The notes under the pieces are model-generated. The model saw nothing but the letters and a program-made list of their open reading frames with translations, was not told where the DNA came from and ran no database searches. Shown here one piece after another: positions 29,555 through 38,117 of a DNA stretch of 64,000 nucleotides. The stretch is taken from the NCBI GenBank assembly GCA_036655715.1, contig JAVVPO010000005.1, forward strand, positions 1 through 64,000, written 5' to 3'. The position numbers and the translations under genes were made by a program. The number at the start of each line of letters is the position of its first letter. Within the stretch, counting starts at the first letter, position 1. Source of the stretch: JAVVPO01 sp036655715 (lineage in GTDB: Bacteria; Bacillota; Clostridia; Lachnospirales; Cellulosilyticaceae).

Positions 29555-29589
29555 TTGTTCACCTCTTTAAAATGTTTTGTGCTAGTGGT

Positions 29590-29618
29590 ATTATAGCATT
29601 TATCCATTCTAATTGCTA
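29590..29618 (-). promoter_or_regulatory. Putative promoter of the YcxB-like gene
   Basis: A perfect TATAAT (29590-29595 on the minus strand) with a weak -35 (TAGCAA) 17 bp upstream, about 35 bases before the ATG. Confidence 0.4.
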
Positions 29619-29628
29619 GAACACATCC

Positions 29629-31689
29629 CTAGGACATAAATTGGCTCTTTAATGCTAACTGATAGAGGTTATAATAAGTTCCTTTATTCGCTAATAGCTC
29701 TTGATGATTACCCACTTCTCTTATTTTGCCTTTATGGAGCACAATGATACTATCTGCATGCTGAATAGTTGCTAGTCTATGGGCTACCATCAAAGTCGTT
29801 CTGCCTTCCATCATTTTATAAAGCGCATCTTGAATAAGACTTTCCGTCTCCGTATCAATATTCGCTGTTGCTTCATCTAATATAAATATAGTTGGATCAA
29901 AAGCAATTGCCCTAGCAAAAGAAATAAGCTGTCTTTGTCCTGTTGATAGGGTCGCCCCTCTTTCAAGTACTTTTTCATCATACCTCTTCGGCATTTTTTC
30001 TATAAACTCATGAGCATTAACTAACTTGGTTGCTTTTTCTATTTGCTTTTGTGTAATAGCCTTTTTGCCTAGTCTAATATTACTTTTAATATCTCCTGTA
30101 AACATAAATACATCCTGTAAAACTTGCCCTATTTGCTTTCTGAGTTCTCTGATGTCATATTCCTTAATGTCTATACCATTAATGAGTATCTGCCCTTTTT
30201 GAATATCATAGTATCTACAAATCAGACTAAGAATAGAAGTTTTCCCAGCTCCTGTAGCTCCTACAAAGGCTATTTTTTGACCTGCTTCTATACTAAAGGA
30301 TATATCTTTAAGAATCCAATTCTCTTCTTCATAAGCAAACCATACATTTTTAAATTCAATACTTCCTTTGAAAGTCTCTTTATCGATTACTTGTACACCA
30401 TTTGCTATTTCATTTTCTTCATCTAATATAGCGAATATTTTTTCTGAAGAAGCTAAAGCTGACTGAAGGATATTAAAACTCTCAGCTAGTTCTTCAATCG
30501 GTCCAAAGAAGTCTTTGGTATAAGATACCATAACAATCAAAGCACCAATAGTCATCGTGCCTTGTAATACACTATTTCCGCCAACAACAAGTACCATTGC
30601 CACTCCTACATAACAAAGTAAAAAGATAAAAGGTCTAAAAATCATAAAAGCTGTTAGCTCTTTCATCCCAGCTGTATACAAATCTTTATTAATTTTGTCC
30701 ATTTGTGCTACTTTTACTTTTTCACGTGTGAAGATTTGAATAATCCTCATACCCGAAATATGCTCTGATAAAAATGCATTCATCTCTGTTAATTTATTAC
30801 GCACCTCTCTATAAGCACGCCTTGAAAAATACTTAAAGATAATAGTCGCTACAATAACAATAGGTACTAATGCTAATACATAGAGCGCTGTCTTTGTATG
30901 AGTCATTAGCATCATAATCATAACACCGCCTATAAATAATATGTATTTCAGAAGATTTATAATAACGCTAGTATACATCTCATTGAGTGTTTCAGTATCA
31001 TTAGTTACCCTTGTCACTAGCTTGCCTATAGGATTTTGATGATAAAATCTAAAGGGTAGATCTAGCATCTTCTCATAAATCTCCATACGCATAGTCAAGA
31101 TAATCTTCTGACCAATATGTTGTAGCATAATAGCTTGTAGATACACTAATATAAAACTAACAACAAGTATGCCTAGAAATAATGCACCTTCTTTTATAAG
31201 AGATTGGAAATCTAAACTTCTTAGAATCTTAAGTTCTTCTTTCGTTAAAATCCTTCCTTCATAATGAGTTGTTTCTACTTTCAAACTAATCTTCTCATCA
31301 TTTGCCTCTATGATCATTTTATTAAATTCTTCTGGCGCTGCATTTAAAATAGTCATAGCCTGCCCTGAAGGTATATTCTCTAACCAGTAATACTGATTAT
31401 TTGTTTGCACAATCTGATAGGTACTAGCTACTTCTTCGGCTTCCTCCATATGTGTAAGCGTCTTACCTTCAAAGCTAATTGTTCCTGGCTTATCTTTATC
31501 ACCTTCTACGAAAGGTATTTTGTATCCTTCTACAAATAAATCTACTGCATTTCCAATAATAATAGGTCTAGCAAGCTCAGCTGCTGTACTCGCTATCATA
31601 AAAGAAAACACAAGTAAGAACCACCATTTATATGGTTTGGCATATGAAAGTAATCTTTTAATTATTTTGCCATCTGTATTCTTCATCAT
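29629..31689 (-). CDS. Heterodimeric ABC exporter, subunit with consensus ATPase site
   Basis: A 686-residue ABC exporter half: six membrane helices fused to an ATPase. Walker A is GATGAGKTS, the signature LSTGQRQLISFARA, Walker B IFILDEAT with the catalytic Glu intact. Unusually, about 110 residues separate helices 1 and 2; by topology they form an extracytoplasmic domain. It is paired with the gene upstream, whose catalytic Glu is Asp, the pattern of asymmetric exporters such as BmrCD and TM287/288. The start is set at the ATG at 31689: AGGGGG lies just before it, and the longer frame would overlap the upstream gene. Substrate (drug, lipid or peptide) unknown. Confidence 0.9.
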   Translation of the reverse strand: MMKNTDGKIIKRLLSYAKPYKWWFLLVFSFMIASTAAELARPIIIGNAVDLFVEGYKIPFVEGDKDKPGTISFEGKTLTHMEEAEEVASTYQIVQTNNQYYWLENIPSGQAMTILNAAPEEFNKMIIEANDEKISLKVETTHYEGRILTKEELKILRSLDFQSLIKEGALFLGILVVSFILVYLQAIMLQHIGQKIILTMRMEIYEKMLDLPFRFYHQNPIGKLVTRVTNDTETLNEMYTSVIINLLKYILFIGGVMIMMLMTHTKTALYVLALVPIVIVATIIFKYFSRRAYREVRNKLTEMNAFLSEHISGMRIIQIFTREKVKVAQMDKINKDLYTAGMKELTAFMIFRPFIFLLCYVGVAMVLVVGGNSVLQGTMTIGALIVMVSYTKDFFGPIEELAESFNILQSALASSEKIFAILDEENEIANGVQVIDKETFKGSIEFKNVWFAYEEENWILKDISFSIEAGQKIAFVGATGAGKTSILSLICRYYDIQKGQILINGIDIKEYDIRELRKQIGQVLQDVFMFTGDIKSNIRLGKKAITQKQIEKATKLVNAHEFIEKMPKRYDEKVLERGATLSTGQRQLISFARAIAFDPTIFILDEATANIDTETESLIQDALYKMMEGRTTLMVAHRLATIQHADSIIVLHKGKIREVGNHQELLANKGTYYNLYQLALKSQFMS

Positions 31690-31696
31690 ACTCCCC

Positions 31697-33445
31697 CTAG
31701 GCCTCATTAATCTCTTCTTCTAATTTTTGCTGATTATTCATTTCAGAATAAATACCTTCTTTAGCCAACAAGGTCTCATGATTTCCTGCTTCTACGATTT
31801 TTCCATTTTCTAATACGATAATTTTGTCTGCATGCTTCACAGTAGAAATACGATGTGCAATAAGAATATTCGTCTTGCCTACCCTTACTTTCTTTAAATT
31901 GCTAAGTATTTGTTCTTCTGTTTTTGTATCTACTGCTGATAGCGAATCATCTAATATAATAATAGGTGTATTAAGTATCATAGCTCTAGCTATTGAAACC
32001 CTTTGCTTTTGTCCTCCAGATAAGCTTGTCCCTCGCTCACCTACTACTGTCTCATATTGATGTGGAAAGTCTATAATATTTTCATGCACATTAGCTTTCT
32101 TTGCTGCTTCTATAACTCTCTCCATATCTAACTCATCTAATCCAAATCCAATATTATGAGCTATTGTGTCACTAAACAAGAAATTGTCTTGTGGTACATA
32201 AGCAATGTTTTGCCTTACATTTTTTAGTGGCATCTTCATAATGTCATGACCATCTAAGAGTATAGACCCTTCAGGTGAGTTATAAAGTCTTAGTAGTAAG
32301 TTAACTAATGTAGACTTACCACTCCCCGTTCTTCCTAATATAGCTAGTGTTTCTCCTTCTTTTACTTCTATATTAATGTTGCTTAAAGCCATCTGCTGAT
32401 TATCAGGAAAATCAAAACTTAAATCTTGAATCTTGATAGCTCCGCCCATTTTCTCGCAATTCACTACGCCATCTACATCTTGTACACTAGAGACCTCTTC
32501 AAGTACACCCTCAATGCGTTTAACCGATGCAATCCCTTGGGCAAAGATATTAATCCCCATTGCAATAGCCATCATGGGCCAATTAAGCATTAAGATATAT
32601 TGGTTGAAAGCCACAAACTCTCCTATAGTAATTTCATTAACCATTGTAAGGTATCCACCGTATCCTATAGAAATCAGTAGACTAAGTCCTACTAATAAAT
32701 ACATGAGCGGATTCAATATGGCTGAAAGCTTTGTCAATCTTAGATTCTTATTATAGTTATCTCTACTAATCTCTTCAAAATCTTTGGCATCATAGCTTTC
32801 TTGAACAAAAGACTTAATAACCTTGATGCCTGAAAAAGACTCTTGCACTTTATCTGATAACATTGCAAAAGCTTTTTGCTTATCTCCAAATCGTTCTTCA
32901 ACTTTCTTCTCAAAATAGGCTCCACCTATGGCAATAATCGGCATAGGTAGTATCGCCATGAGTGTTAAAGATACATCCACATAGGTTAGCATCTTAAAGA
33001 TAACCATCAGGGTCATCACTACTGCATCCACAATAATAATAATACCACTGCCTACCATCATACGCACAGCATTAATATCATTGGTTGCATAAGCCATCAA
33101 ATTACCTGTCTTATGTGTATTAAAGTAAGGTACATCCATCTCTACCCACTTACTAAAAATTTGATGTCTAATATCTGTTTCTACTTTTCTAGATGTTCCT
33201 ATAATGAAATACCTCCAGCCAATCCTACCTAATACTAAGATGAACGTTACACCTAATAAAGCTAACGCTAACTTCCATATACCAGTTGAATCAATACTTC
33301 CATCTTTGATACCATCTGTTATCATTCCTGTAATTTGTGGTATGTAAAGCTGCATGTAATCTACAATAAGTAATATAATAATCCCAATGATATACGGTAT
33401 TTTATATTTTAGAAAATACTCTTTTAATAATGATTTTTTCTTCAC
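31697..33445 (-). CDS. Heterodimeric ABC exporter, subunit with degenerate catalytic residue
   Basis: A 582-residue ABC exporter half. Six membrane helices (about 15-310) precede the ATPase with Walker A GRTGSGKST, signature LSGGQKQRVSIARA and Walker B IIILDDSLSAVD, in which Asp replaces the catalytic Glu. That substitution defines the non-canonical site of heterodimeric exporters. It is followed after seven bases by its partner's ATG. The start codon is GTG with AGGAGGGG upstream. A multidrug or envelope-lipid exporter is the most likely role. Confidence 0.92.
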   Translation of the reverse strand: MKKKSLLKEYFLKYKIPYIIGIIILLIVDYMQLYIPQITGMITDGIKDGSIDSTGIWKLALALLGVTFILVLGRIGWRYFIIGTSRKVETDIRHQIFSKWVEMDVPYFNTHKTGNLMAYATNDINAVRMMVGSGIIIIVDAVVMTLMVIFKMLTYVDVSLTLMAILPMPIIAIGGAYFEKKVEERFGDKQKAFAMLSDKVQESFSGIKVIKSFVQESYDAKDFEEISRDNYNKNLRLTKLSAILNPLMYLLVGLSLLISIGYGGYLTMVNEITIGEFVAFNQYILMLNWPMMAIAMGINIFAQGIASVKRIEGVLEEVSSVQDVDGVVNCEKMGGAIKIQDLSFDFPDNQQMALSNINIEVKEGETLAILGRTGSGKSTLVNLLLRLYNSPEGSILLDGHDIMKMPLKNVRQNIAYVPQDNFLFSDTIAHNIGFGLDELDMERVIEAAKKANVHENIIDFPHQYETVVGERGTSLSGGQKQRVSIARAMILNTPIIILDDSLSAVDTKTEEQILSNLKKVRVGKTNILIAHRISTVKHADKIIVLENGKIVEAGNHETLLAKEGIYSEMNNQQKLEEEINEA

Positions 33446-33478
33446 CTGTGTCCCCTCCTATACAATTGTACATGATAA

Positions 33479-33506
33479 TAGCTGCCAACAAATTTGTTGG
33501 CAGCTA
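33479..33506. terminator. Perfect palindrome after the glucokinase gene
   Basis: A 28-bp perfect inverted repeat centred on AAATTT lies 50 bp past the ROK gene and 34 bp before the exporter start. It can form a strong hairpin, though the T-run after it is poor; it most likely terminates the uvrC-hprK-glcK transcript. Confidence 0.65.
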
Positions 33507-33556
33507 CTCTTCATATTTTAAATATTAATAACATTTATATCAGACATACTTTCAAA

Positions 33557-34513
33557 TTATAATCTTGTTCCTATAAGTGCTGCTCCTATGATACCTGCAT
33601 CATTTCCAAGTGTAGCTGCTTTAATTTCTGTTTGAAGTTCTAACCCACCGTACATTTCATCTTGTACATATTTTCTAACTGGCTCTGTGAGTTTTCCCTT
33701 TTGAGCACTTACCCCCCCGCCTATTACGATGGCTTCTGGTTGTAATATGTTCACTATATTAGCTACACCCTGAGCAATATATTTGAAGTACTGATCAAGT
33801 ACTTCTTCAGCTACTGCATCGCCTTGGTCAGCTGCATCAAAAACTGTTTTTGCCGTAATATTGTTAATAGCATTTCCCTTAGCTAATGTAACTAATGCTG
33901 AATTGGGGTTCTGAGTCGCTACTTGTTTAGCTTGTCTAATAAGAGCTGTAGCTGATGCATATTGCTCCCAGCATCCTGTTCTTCCACATCCACAAGGTAT
34001 GCCATTCTCAAGCGCTATAACGTGGTGACCGATTTCTCCGCCTCCAAAATAAGCTCCTCCAAATATCTTACCATTTAAAATGATTCCGCCGCCTATACCT
34101 GTGCCTAGAGTTACCATCACTACGCTGCCTTTGCCTTTTGCAGCTCCGCATATAGCTTCTCCTAGTGTTGCTGCATTGGCGTCATTTTCAACGAATACGT
34201 CACTATCAATATATTTTTGTATTTCTTTTTTAACATTTACATTTCTAAAATTAAGATTACTAGAGTAGATAACTACGCCTTCTTTTGGTGAGGCTATACC
34301 AGGACATCCAATACCTATAGAATGAATTTCTTTTTCTGTAATCCCCGCTTCACTCATCACTTCTTTGCAGACCATCGCCATATCTTCTAGTATTTCCTCT
34401 GCAGCTCTTTCTCTTCTTGTCGGAAGTGTAGCACTTTGAATAATCTCGTATTCACTATTTAAAATCCCGACTTTAATACTTGTCCCACCTAAATCAACCC
34501 CGATATAATACAT
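33557..34513 (-). CDS. glcK: ROK-family glucokinase
   Basis: A 318-residue ROK kinase predicted to phosphorylate glucose at C6. The ATP-binding start is DLGGTSIKVGI (7-17). The catalytic Asp is D111 in VENDANAA. The zinc site is H163/H164 with CGCGRTGC (C174, C176, C181), and EQYAS follows. GIGCPG near residue 67 matches the family. It lies 14 bp after hprK, the common clostridial arrangement that ties sugar entry to HPr control. N-acetylmannosamine or other sugar kinase activity cannot be excluded. Confidence 0.9.
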   Translation of the reverse strand: MYYIGVDLGGTSIKVGILNSEYEIIQSATLPTRRERAAEEILEDMAMVCKEVMSEAGITEKEIHSIGIGCPGIASPKEGVVIYSSNLNFRNVNVKKEIQKYIDSDVFVENDANAATLGEAICGAAKGKGSVVMVTLGTGIGGGIILNGKIFGGAYFGGGEIGHHVIALENGIPCGCGRTGCWEQYASATALIRQAKQVATQNPNSALVTLAKGNAINNITAKTVFDAADQGDAVAEEVLDQYFKYIAQGVANIVNILQPEAIVIGGGVSAQKGKLTEPVRKYVQDEMYGGLELQTEIKAATLGNDAGIIGAALIGTRL

Positions 34514-34527
34514 AAGCTTAATTCTCC

Positions 34528-35469
34528 CTATACGTTATTAAAGTTATTTTGCAGATTATTCATTACTCTTTGGTTAAGAGCTTCTGCCGCATTATAGCCC
34601 ATTTTCTTTTGTCTGAAATTAACTGCTGCTGTTTCACATATGATTGCAATATTCCTACCTGGACGAATAGGTATGGAATGGCTGACTACATCTATATCTA
34701 GTATATTGGTGTATTCATTCGTTAAACCTAGTCTATCGTATTGTTTCTTTTGATCCCATAATTCTAGTTTAATGACTAAGTCAATATTTTTCATTTCCTT
34801 AACAGAACCTACACCGAAGATTTGTTTGATATCTACAATACCAATTCCTCTTACTTCAATAAAGTGACGAATGACCTCTGGCGCAGTTCCAAGTAAAGTT
34901 GTAGCAGATACTTTTTTAATTTCTACTGCATCATCGGCTACCAAACGGTGTCCACGACGTACAAGTTCTAGAGCCGTTTCACTCTTCCCTATACCGCTTT
35001 CACCTGTTATGAGTACCCCTTCTCCATAAATATCAACAAGTACACCATGCATAGAAATTCTTGGAGCAAGCTCCACATGTAGCCATCTATTGGCTTCTGC
35101 TAATAAGCTAGTTGTTGATAAATCTGTTTTAAATAAAGGAATACCATATTTTTCTGCACACTCAACCATTTTAGGAAAAGGTTCTATCTCTTCTCTACAT
35201 AAAATGATACAAGGTATATCTTTGTAAGACATAAATCTTTCAATACTTTTATTTCTTTCCTCTTCATCCATTTTTTCTAGATAAGTATGTTCTACCTTAC
35301 CTATTATCTGGAGTCTAGTAGGATCGAAATAATCAAAGAACCCCGCTAACTGGAGAGCTGGTCTATTTACGTCTGATTGGGTGATTTGTCTATCCCCATA
35401 TTCTACGTTAGGCGTGATGGATATAAGGTCAAGATGTTCTATGAGTTTACTTACTTTTACTGAGTACAC
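34528..35469 (-). CDS. hprK: HPr kinase/phosphorylase
   Basis: A 313-residue bifunctional enzyme that phosphorylates and dephosphorylates Ser46 of HPr, the trigger of CcpA-mediated carbon catabolite repression. It shows the N-terminal domain, the conserved H141, Walker A GESGIGKSE (156-164), VADDAVEI, and the family signature EVRGIGIVDIKQIFG. The start is GTG at 35469: AGGAG precedes it and an upstream in-frame ATG is followed at once by TAG. It lies between uvrC (67 bp) and glucokinase (14 bp). Confidence 0.97.
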   Translation of the reverse strand: MYSVKVSKLIEHLDLISITPNVEYGDRQITQSDVNRPALQLAGFFDYFDPTRLQIIGKVEHTYLEKMDEEERNKSIERFMSYKDIPCIILCREEIEPFPKMVECAEKYGIPLFKTDLSTTSLLAEANRWLHVELAPRISMHGVLVDIYGEGVLITGESGIGKSETALELVRRGHRLVADDAVEIKKVSATTLLGTAPEVIRHFIEVRGIGIVDIKQIFGVGSVKEMKNIDLVIKLELWDQKKQYDRLGLTNEYTNILDIDVVSHSIPIRPGRNIAIICETAAVNFRQKKMGYNAAEALNQRVMNNLQNNFNNV

Positions 35470-35536
35470 CTACATGCTCCTCTCATTTGTCTGTTTATTT
35501 TATTATATCATTTCTTATTATTAGATTAAAGTCTGT

Positions 35537-37372
35537 TTATTGTTTATGAAAAAAATTATAAATATTCAAAGCCGTATCTCTTGGGAGTCCCGGCATCTCC
35601 TCTAACTCTTCAAGTGTTGCCTGTCTTATTTTCTCTACACTTTTAAAATGATTAATAAGTGCTTTTTTTCGTTCTTTTCCAACGCCTTTAATCTCATCTA
35701 ATACTGACTGAATTTGGGCTTGTCCTCTTAGCTTCTTATGGTATTCGATAGAGAATCTATGCACCTCATCTTGTATTCTTGCCACAAGTTTAAAACCTTC
35801 TGTCTGAGCCTTTAAGAGAACCTCTTCATTTTCATAGAGTAGTCCCCGTGTTCTATGTTTATCATCTTTTACCATGCCACACACTGGAATATTTAATTGA
35901 TATTTATCTAGAATTTTCTTTGCAGCATTAACTTGACCTTTGCCACCATCCATAAAAATAACATCTGGAGCTTTTGTAAAACTACTCTCTTCTTGCTCTC
36001 CTAGTAGCCTAATCACCCTTCTTTCTAGGACTTCTTCCATGCTACCATAATCATTGGGCCCCATGATACTTTTAATCTTAAACTTTCTATAATCACTACG
36101 TTTAGGCTTTCCACCTTCGAAAACTACCATACCGCCAACTGATTGTACACCTTGTGTGTTAGATATATCATAAGCCTCTATGCGGTAGGGCAACTTAGGT
36201 AATCCTACTGCTTCTTGTATTTCTTCTAAGGCACCCTTTGTCTTGGCCTCTTGCCTTCTTATCTCATCACCAAATTGTCTAAGGGTCAGATAGGCATTCT
36301 TACTTGCGAGTTCCAGCAAACTATGTTTACTTCCTTTTTGAGGTAATTTAAGATGTACTTTATTCCCTTTTTTCTGTGAAAGATAGTCTTCTAGAATTTC
36401 ATATTCTTCAGGTACTTTTTCTACTAATATTTCTTTGGGAATAAAGGTCACTGCAGAGTAAAACTGTAAGATAAAATCTCTAAAGATACTTTCTATAGCC
36501 TCTCCCTCAGTCTCTTTAATCATGAAATGTTCTCTACCCACCATCTTCCCTTGTCTCACAAAGTAAACTTGCATAAGGGTATCCTTCTCACTTTTTGCGA
36601 AGGCAATAATATCTTGATCTTCCATTGAACTATTAATAGCTGCCTGTTTTTGCTCAATTTTTGTAATAGCATTCATTTGATCTCTAAGTACTGCGGCTTT
36701 TTCAAAATTAAGTTCTTCTGAAGCTTGTAACATTTGCTCCTCTAGTTGTCTTATAACCTCTTTATACTTACCATTTAAAAACGAAATGACTTCATCCACC
36801 ATCTTTTTATAGTCTGATTCGCTAATTTTACCTATACATGGCCCACTGCACTGCCCTATATGATAATTAAGGCAAGCTCTCTCCTTACCTATATCTTTCG
36901 GAAGGTTACGGCTACACGTTAATAATTGCCATGTTTTTTTGATAATCTCTACAATCTCCCACATCGCATTTACATCCGTATAGGGACCAAAATATTTTGC
37001 GCTATCTTTTCTCATTTTACGTACAATCGTAATCTTAGGAAAAGCATCTCCTACATTAATTTTTATGTAAGGATAGTGTTTATCATCTTTAAGTCTAATA
37101 TTATATTTAGGATTATATTTTTTAATTAAATTACATTCTAAAATAAGTGCTTCCATTTCTGATTGTGTCACGATATATTCAAAACTACGGATATTCTCCA
37201 CCATTTTGATAACTTTAATCGAATGATTACGTGACTTTTGAAAATATTGCTTTACCCTATTTTTTAAATTAATGGCTTTACCTACGTAAATGATTTGTTC
37301 TAGTTCATTCTTCATTAAATAAACACCAGGGTTATTCGGTAATTTTTTTAATTCTTCTTGTATATCAAACAT
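35537..37372 (-). CDS. uvrC: Excinuclease ABC subunit C
   Basis: A 611-residue UvrC. Order: GIY-YIG nuclease (about 10-90; GVYLMKN and IYVGKA), Cys cluster region (CSRN, CLNYHIGQCSGPC), UVR motif that binds UvrB (about 195-230), the RNase H-like second nuclease (YDISNTQGVQSVGGMVVF; VFMDGGKGQV), and C-terminal helix-hairpin-helix. It makes both incisions in nucleotide excision repair. An in-frame ATG 18 bases upstream lies on the AAAGGAG ribosome site, so 37372 is the start. Confidence 0.97.
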   Translation of the reverse strand: MFDIQEELKKLPNNPGVYLMKNELEQIIYVGKAINLKNRVKQYFQKSRNHSIKVIKMVENIRSFEYIVTQSEMEALILECNLIKKYNPKYNIRLKDDKHYPYIKINVGDAFPKITIVRKMRKDSAKYFGPYTDVNAMWEIVEIIKKTWQLLTCSRNLPKDIGKERACLNYHIGQCSGPCIGKISESDYKKMVDEVISFLNGKYKEVIRQLEEQMLQASEELNFEKAAVLRDQMNAITKIEQKQAAINSSMEDQDIIAFAKSEKDTLMQVYFVRQGKMVGREHFMIKETEGEAIESIFRDFILQFYSAVTFIPKEILVEKVPEEYEILEDYLSQKKGNKVHLKLPQKGSKHSLLELASKNAYLTLRQFGDEIRRQEAKTKGALEEIQEAVGLPKLPYRIEAYDISNTQGVQSVGGMVVFEGGKPKRSDYRKFKIKSIMGPNDYGSMEEVLERRVIRLLGEQEESSFTKAPDVIFMDGGKGQVNAAKKILDKYQLNIPVCGMVKDDKHRTRGLLYENEEVLLKAQTEGFKLVARIQDEVHRFSIEYHKKLRGQAQIQSVLDEIKGVGKERKKALINHFKSVEKIRQATLEELEEMPGLPRDTALNIYNFFHKQ

Positions 37373-37584
37373 AACTGACTCTCCTTTCATCTCTTTTTGT
37401 TATCTATCTCTCTAGTATCTATTTCTATATAGTATAAACTACTTTTAAATTTTTACCTACCTTTACCTTAATTACTTTAATTATTCTTCAAGTATTTTCC
37501 AATATATTACAGAATAATCTTTCGATTAATTCTTATACTATTTATATCTATTAAATACAAAAAAACATCTTTGGAGGTTATATA
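37373..37584. promoter_or_regulatory. Divergent promoter region between uvrC and the secreted-protein pair
   Basis: 212 bp of AT-rich DNA between divergent genes. A TATACT -10 candidate for the plus strand sits near 37538, but its -35 is poor. No LexA box was seen here. TGGAGG precedes the plus-strand ATG at 37585. Confidence 0.35.
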
Positions 37585-38010
37585 ATGTTCAAATCTAAAA
37601 TAATTGCTTTTATCCTGTGTTTATCACTCTTTATTCCTTGTACTACAGCATTCGCTAATCCTAGTCCTACTCCAGACCCTTCTAACCCAATTCATATTAA
37701 CTATATTCTTAACCAAGTAGAAGATAGCTTAGAAGATACTTTAGATAAGCAATATAAGGTAGATTGGGATTTTGATATTTATTATGAGAATGGTGTTGTT
37801 AAGCTTATCATCGAATATGATGCACAAGATGCTAAAGCTTTTAACAAAATTTCTAAAGAACAACTCACAGAACTTATTACTACTATTTCTAAACAAATTA
37901 CTGATGCCCTGGGCCAAGAAGTACCTGTTGAAGGCATCATTAAAGAAGATGATAAAACGACACCTACTTACACATTTATGTATAAGGATGGAAAAGTGGA
38001 CATCAAGTAA
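37585..38010 (+). CDS. Small secreted protein with an unrecognised repeat domain
   Basis: A 141-residue exported protein. Signal peptide about 1-25 (ending TTAFANP). After a Pro/Ser/Asn linker comes one domain of about 100 residues: helix ILNQVEDSLEDTLD, strand YKVDWDFDIYYENG, a second strand VVKLIIEYD, helix EQLTELITTISKQITDALG, then VPVEGIIK and a C-terminal FMYKDGKVDI. The same order occurs twice in the next gene. I do not recognise the family. TGGAGG precedes the ATG. One of only three plus-strand genes here. Confidence 0.75.
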   Translation: MFKSKIIAFILCLSLFIPCTTAFANPSPTPDPSNPIHINYILNQVEDSLEDTLDKQYKVDWDFDIYYENGVVKLIIEYDAQDAKAFNKISKEQLTELITTISKQITDALGQEVPVEGIIKEDDKTTPTYTFMYKDGKVDIK

Positions 38011-38055
38011 ACTTTTGTTACATTTCTATTAATTTTTTCCAGTTCAATTGAATTT

Positions 38056-38112
38056 ATGCCTCCTTCTATGTATACTTATTCTAAAGTAACTTATACATAC
38101 TAAAGGAGGCAT
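38056..38112 (+). promoter_or_regulatory. Hairpin enclosing the ribosome site of the 398-aa gene
   Basis: ATGCCTCCTT (38056-38065) pairs perfectly with AAGGAGGCAT (38103-38112), and TATGTATA (38067-38074) with TATACATA (38092-38099). The AGGAGG ribosome site of the next gene lies in the right arm, so the folded RNA would hide it. Few T residues follow, which argues against a simple terminator. Confidence 0.6.
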
Positions 38113-38117
38113 TTATT

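Noticed and set aside
38056..38112. Simple intrinsic terminator of the 141-aa gene
   Set aside because: No T-run follows and the right arm is the next gene's ribosome site; control of translation is the better reading, though readthrough effects are possible.
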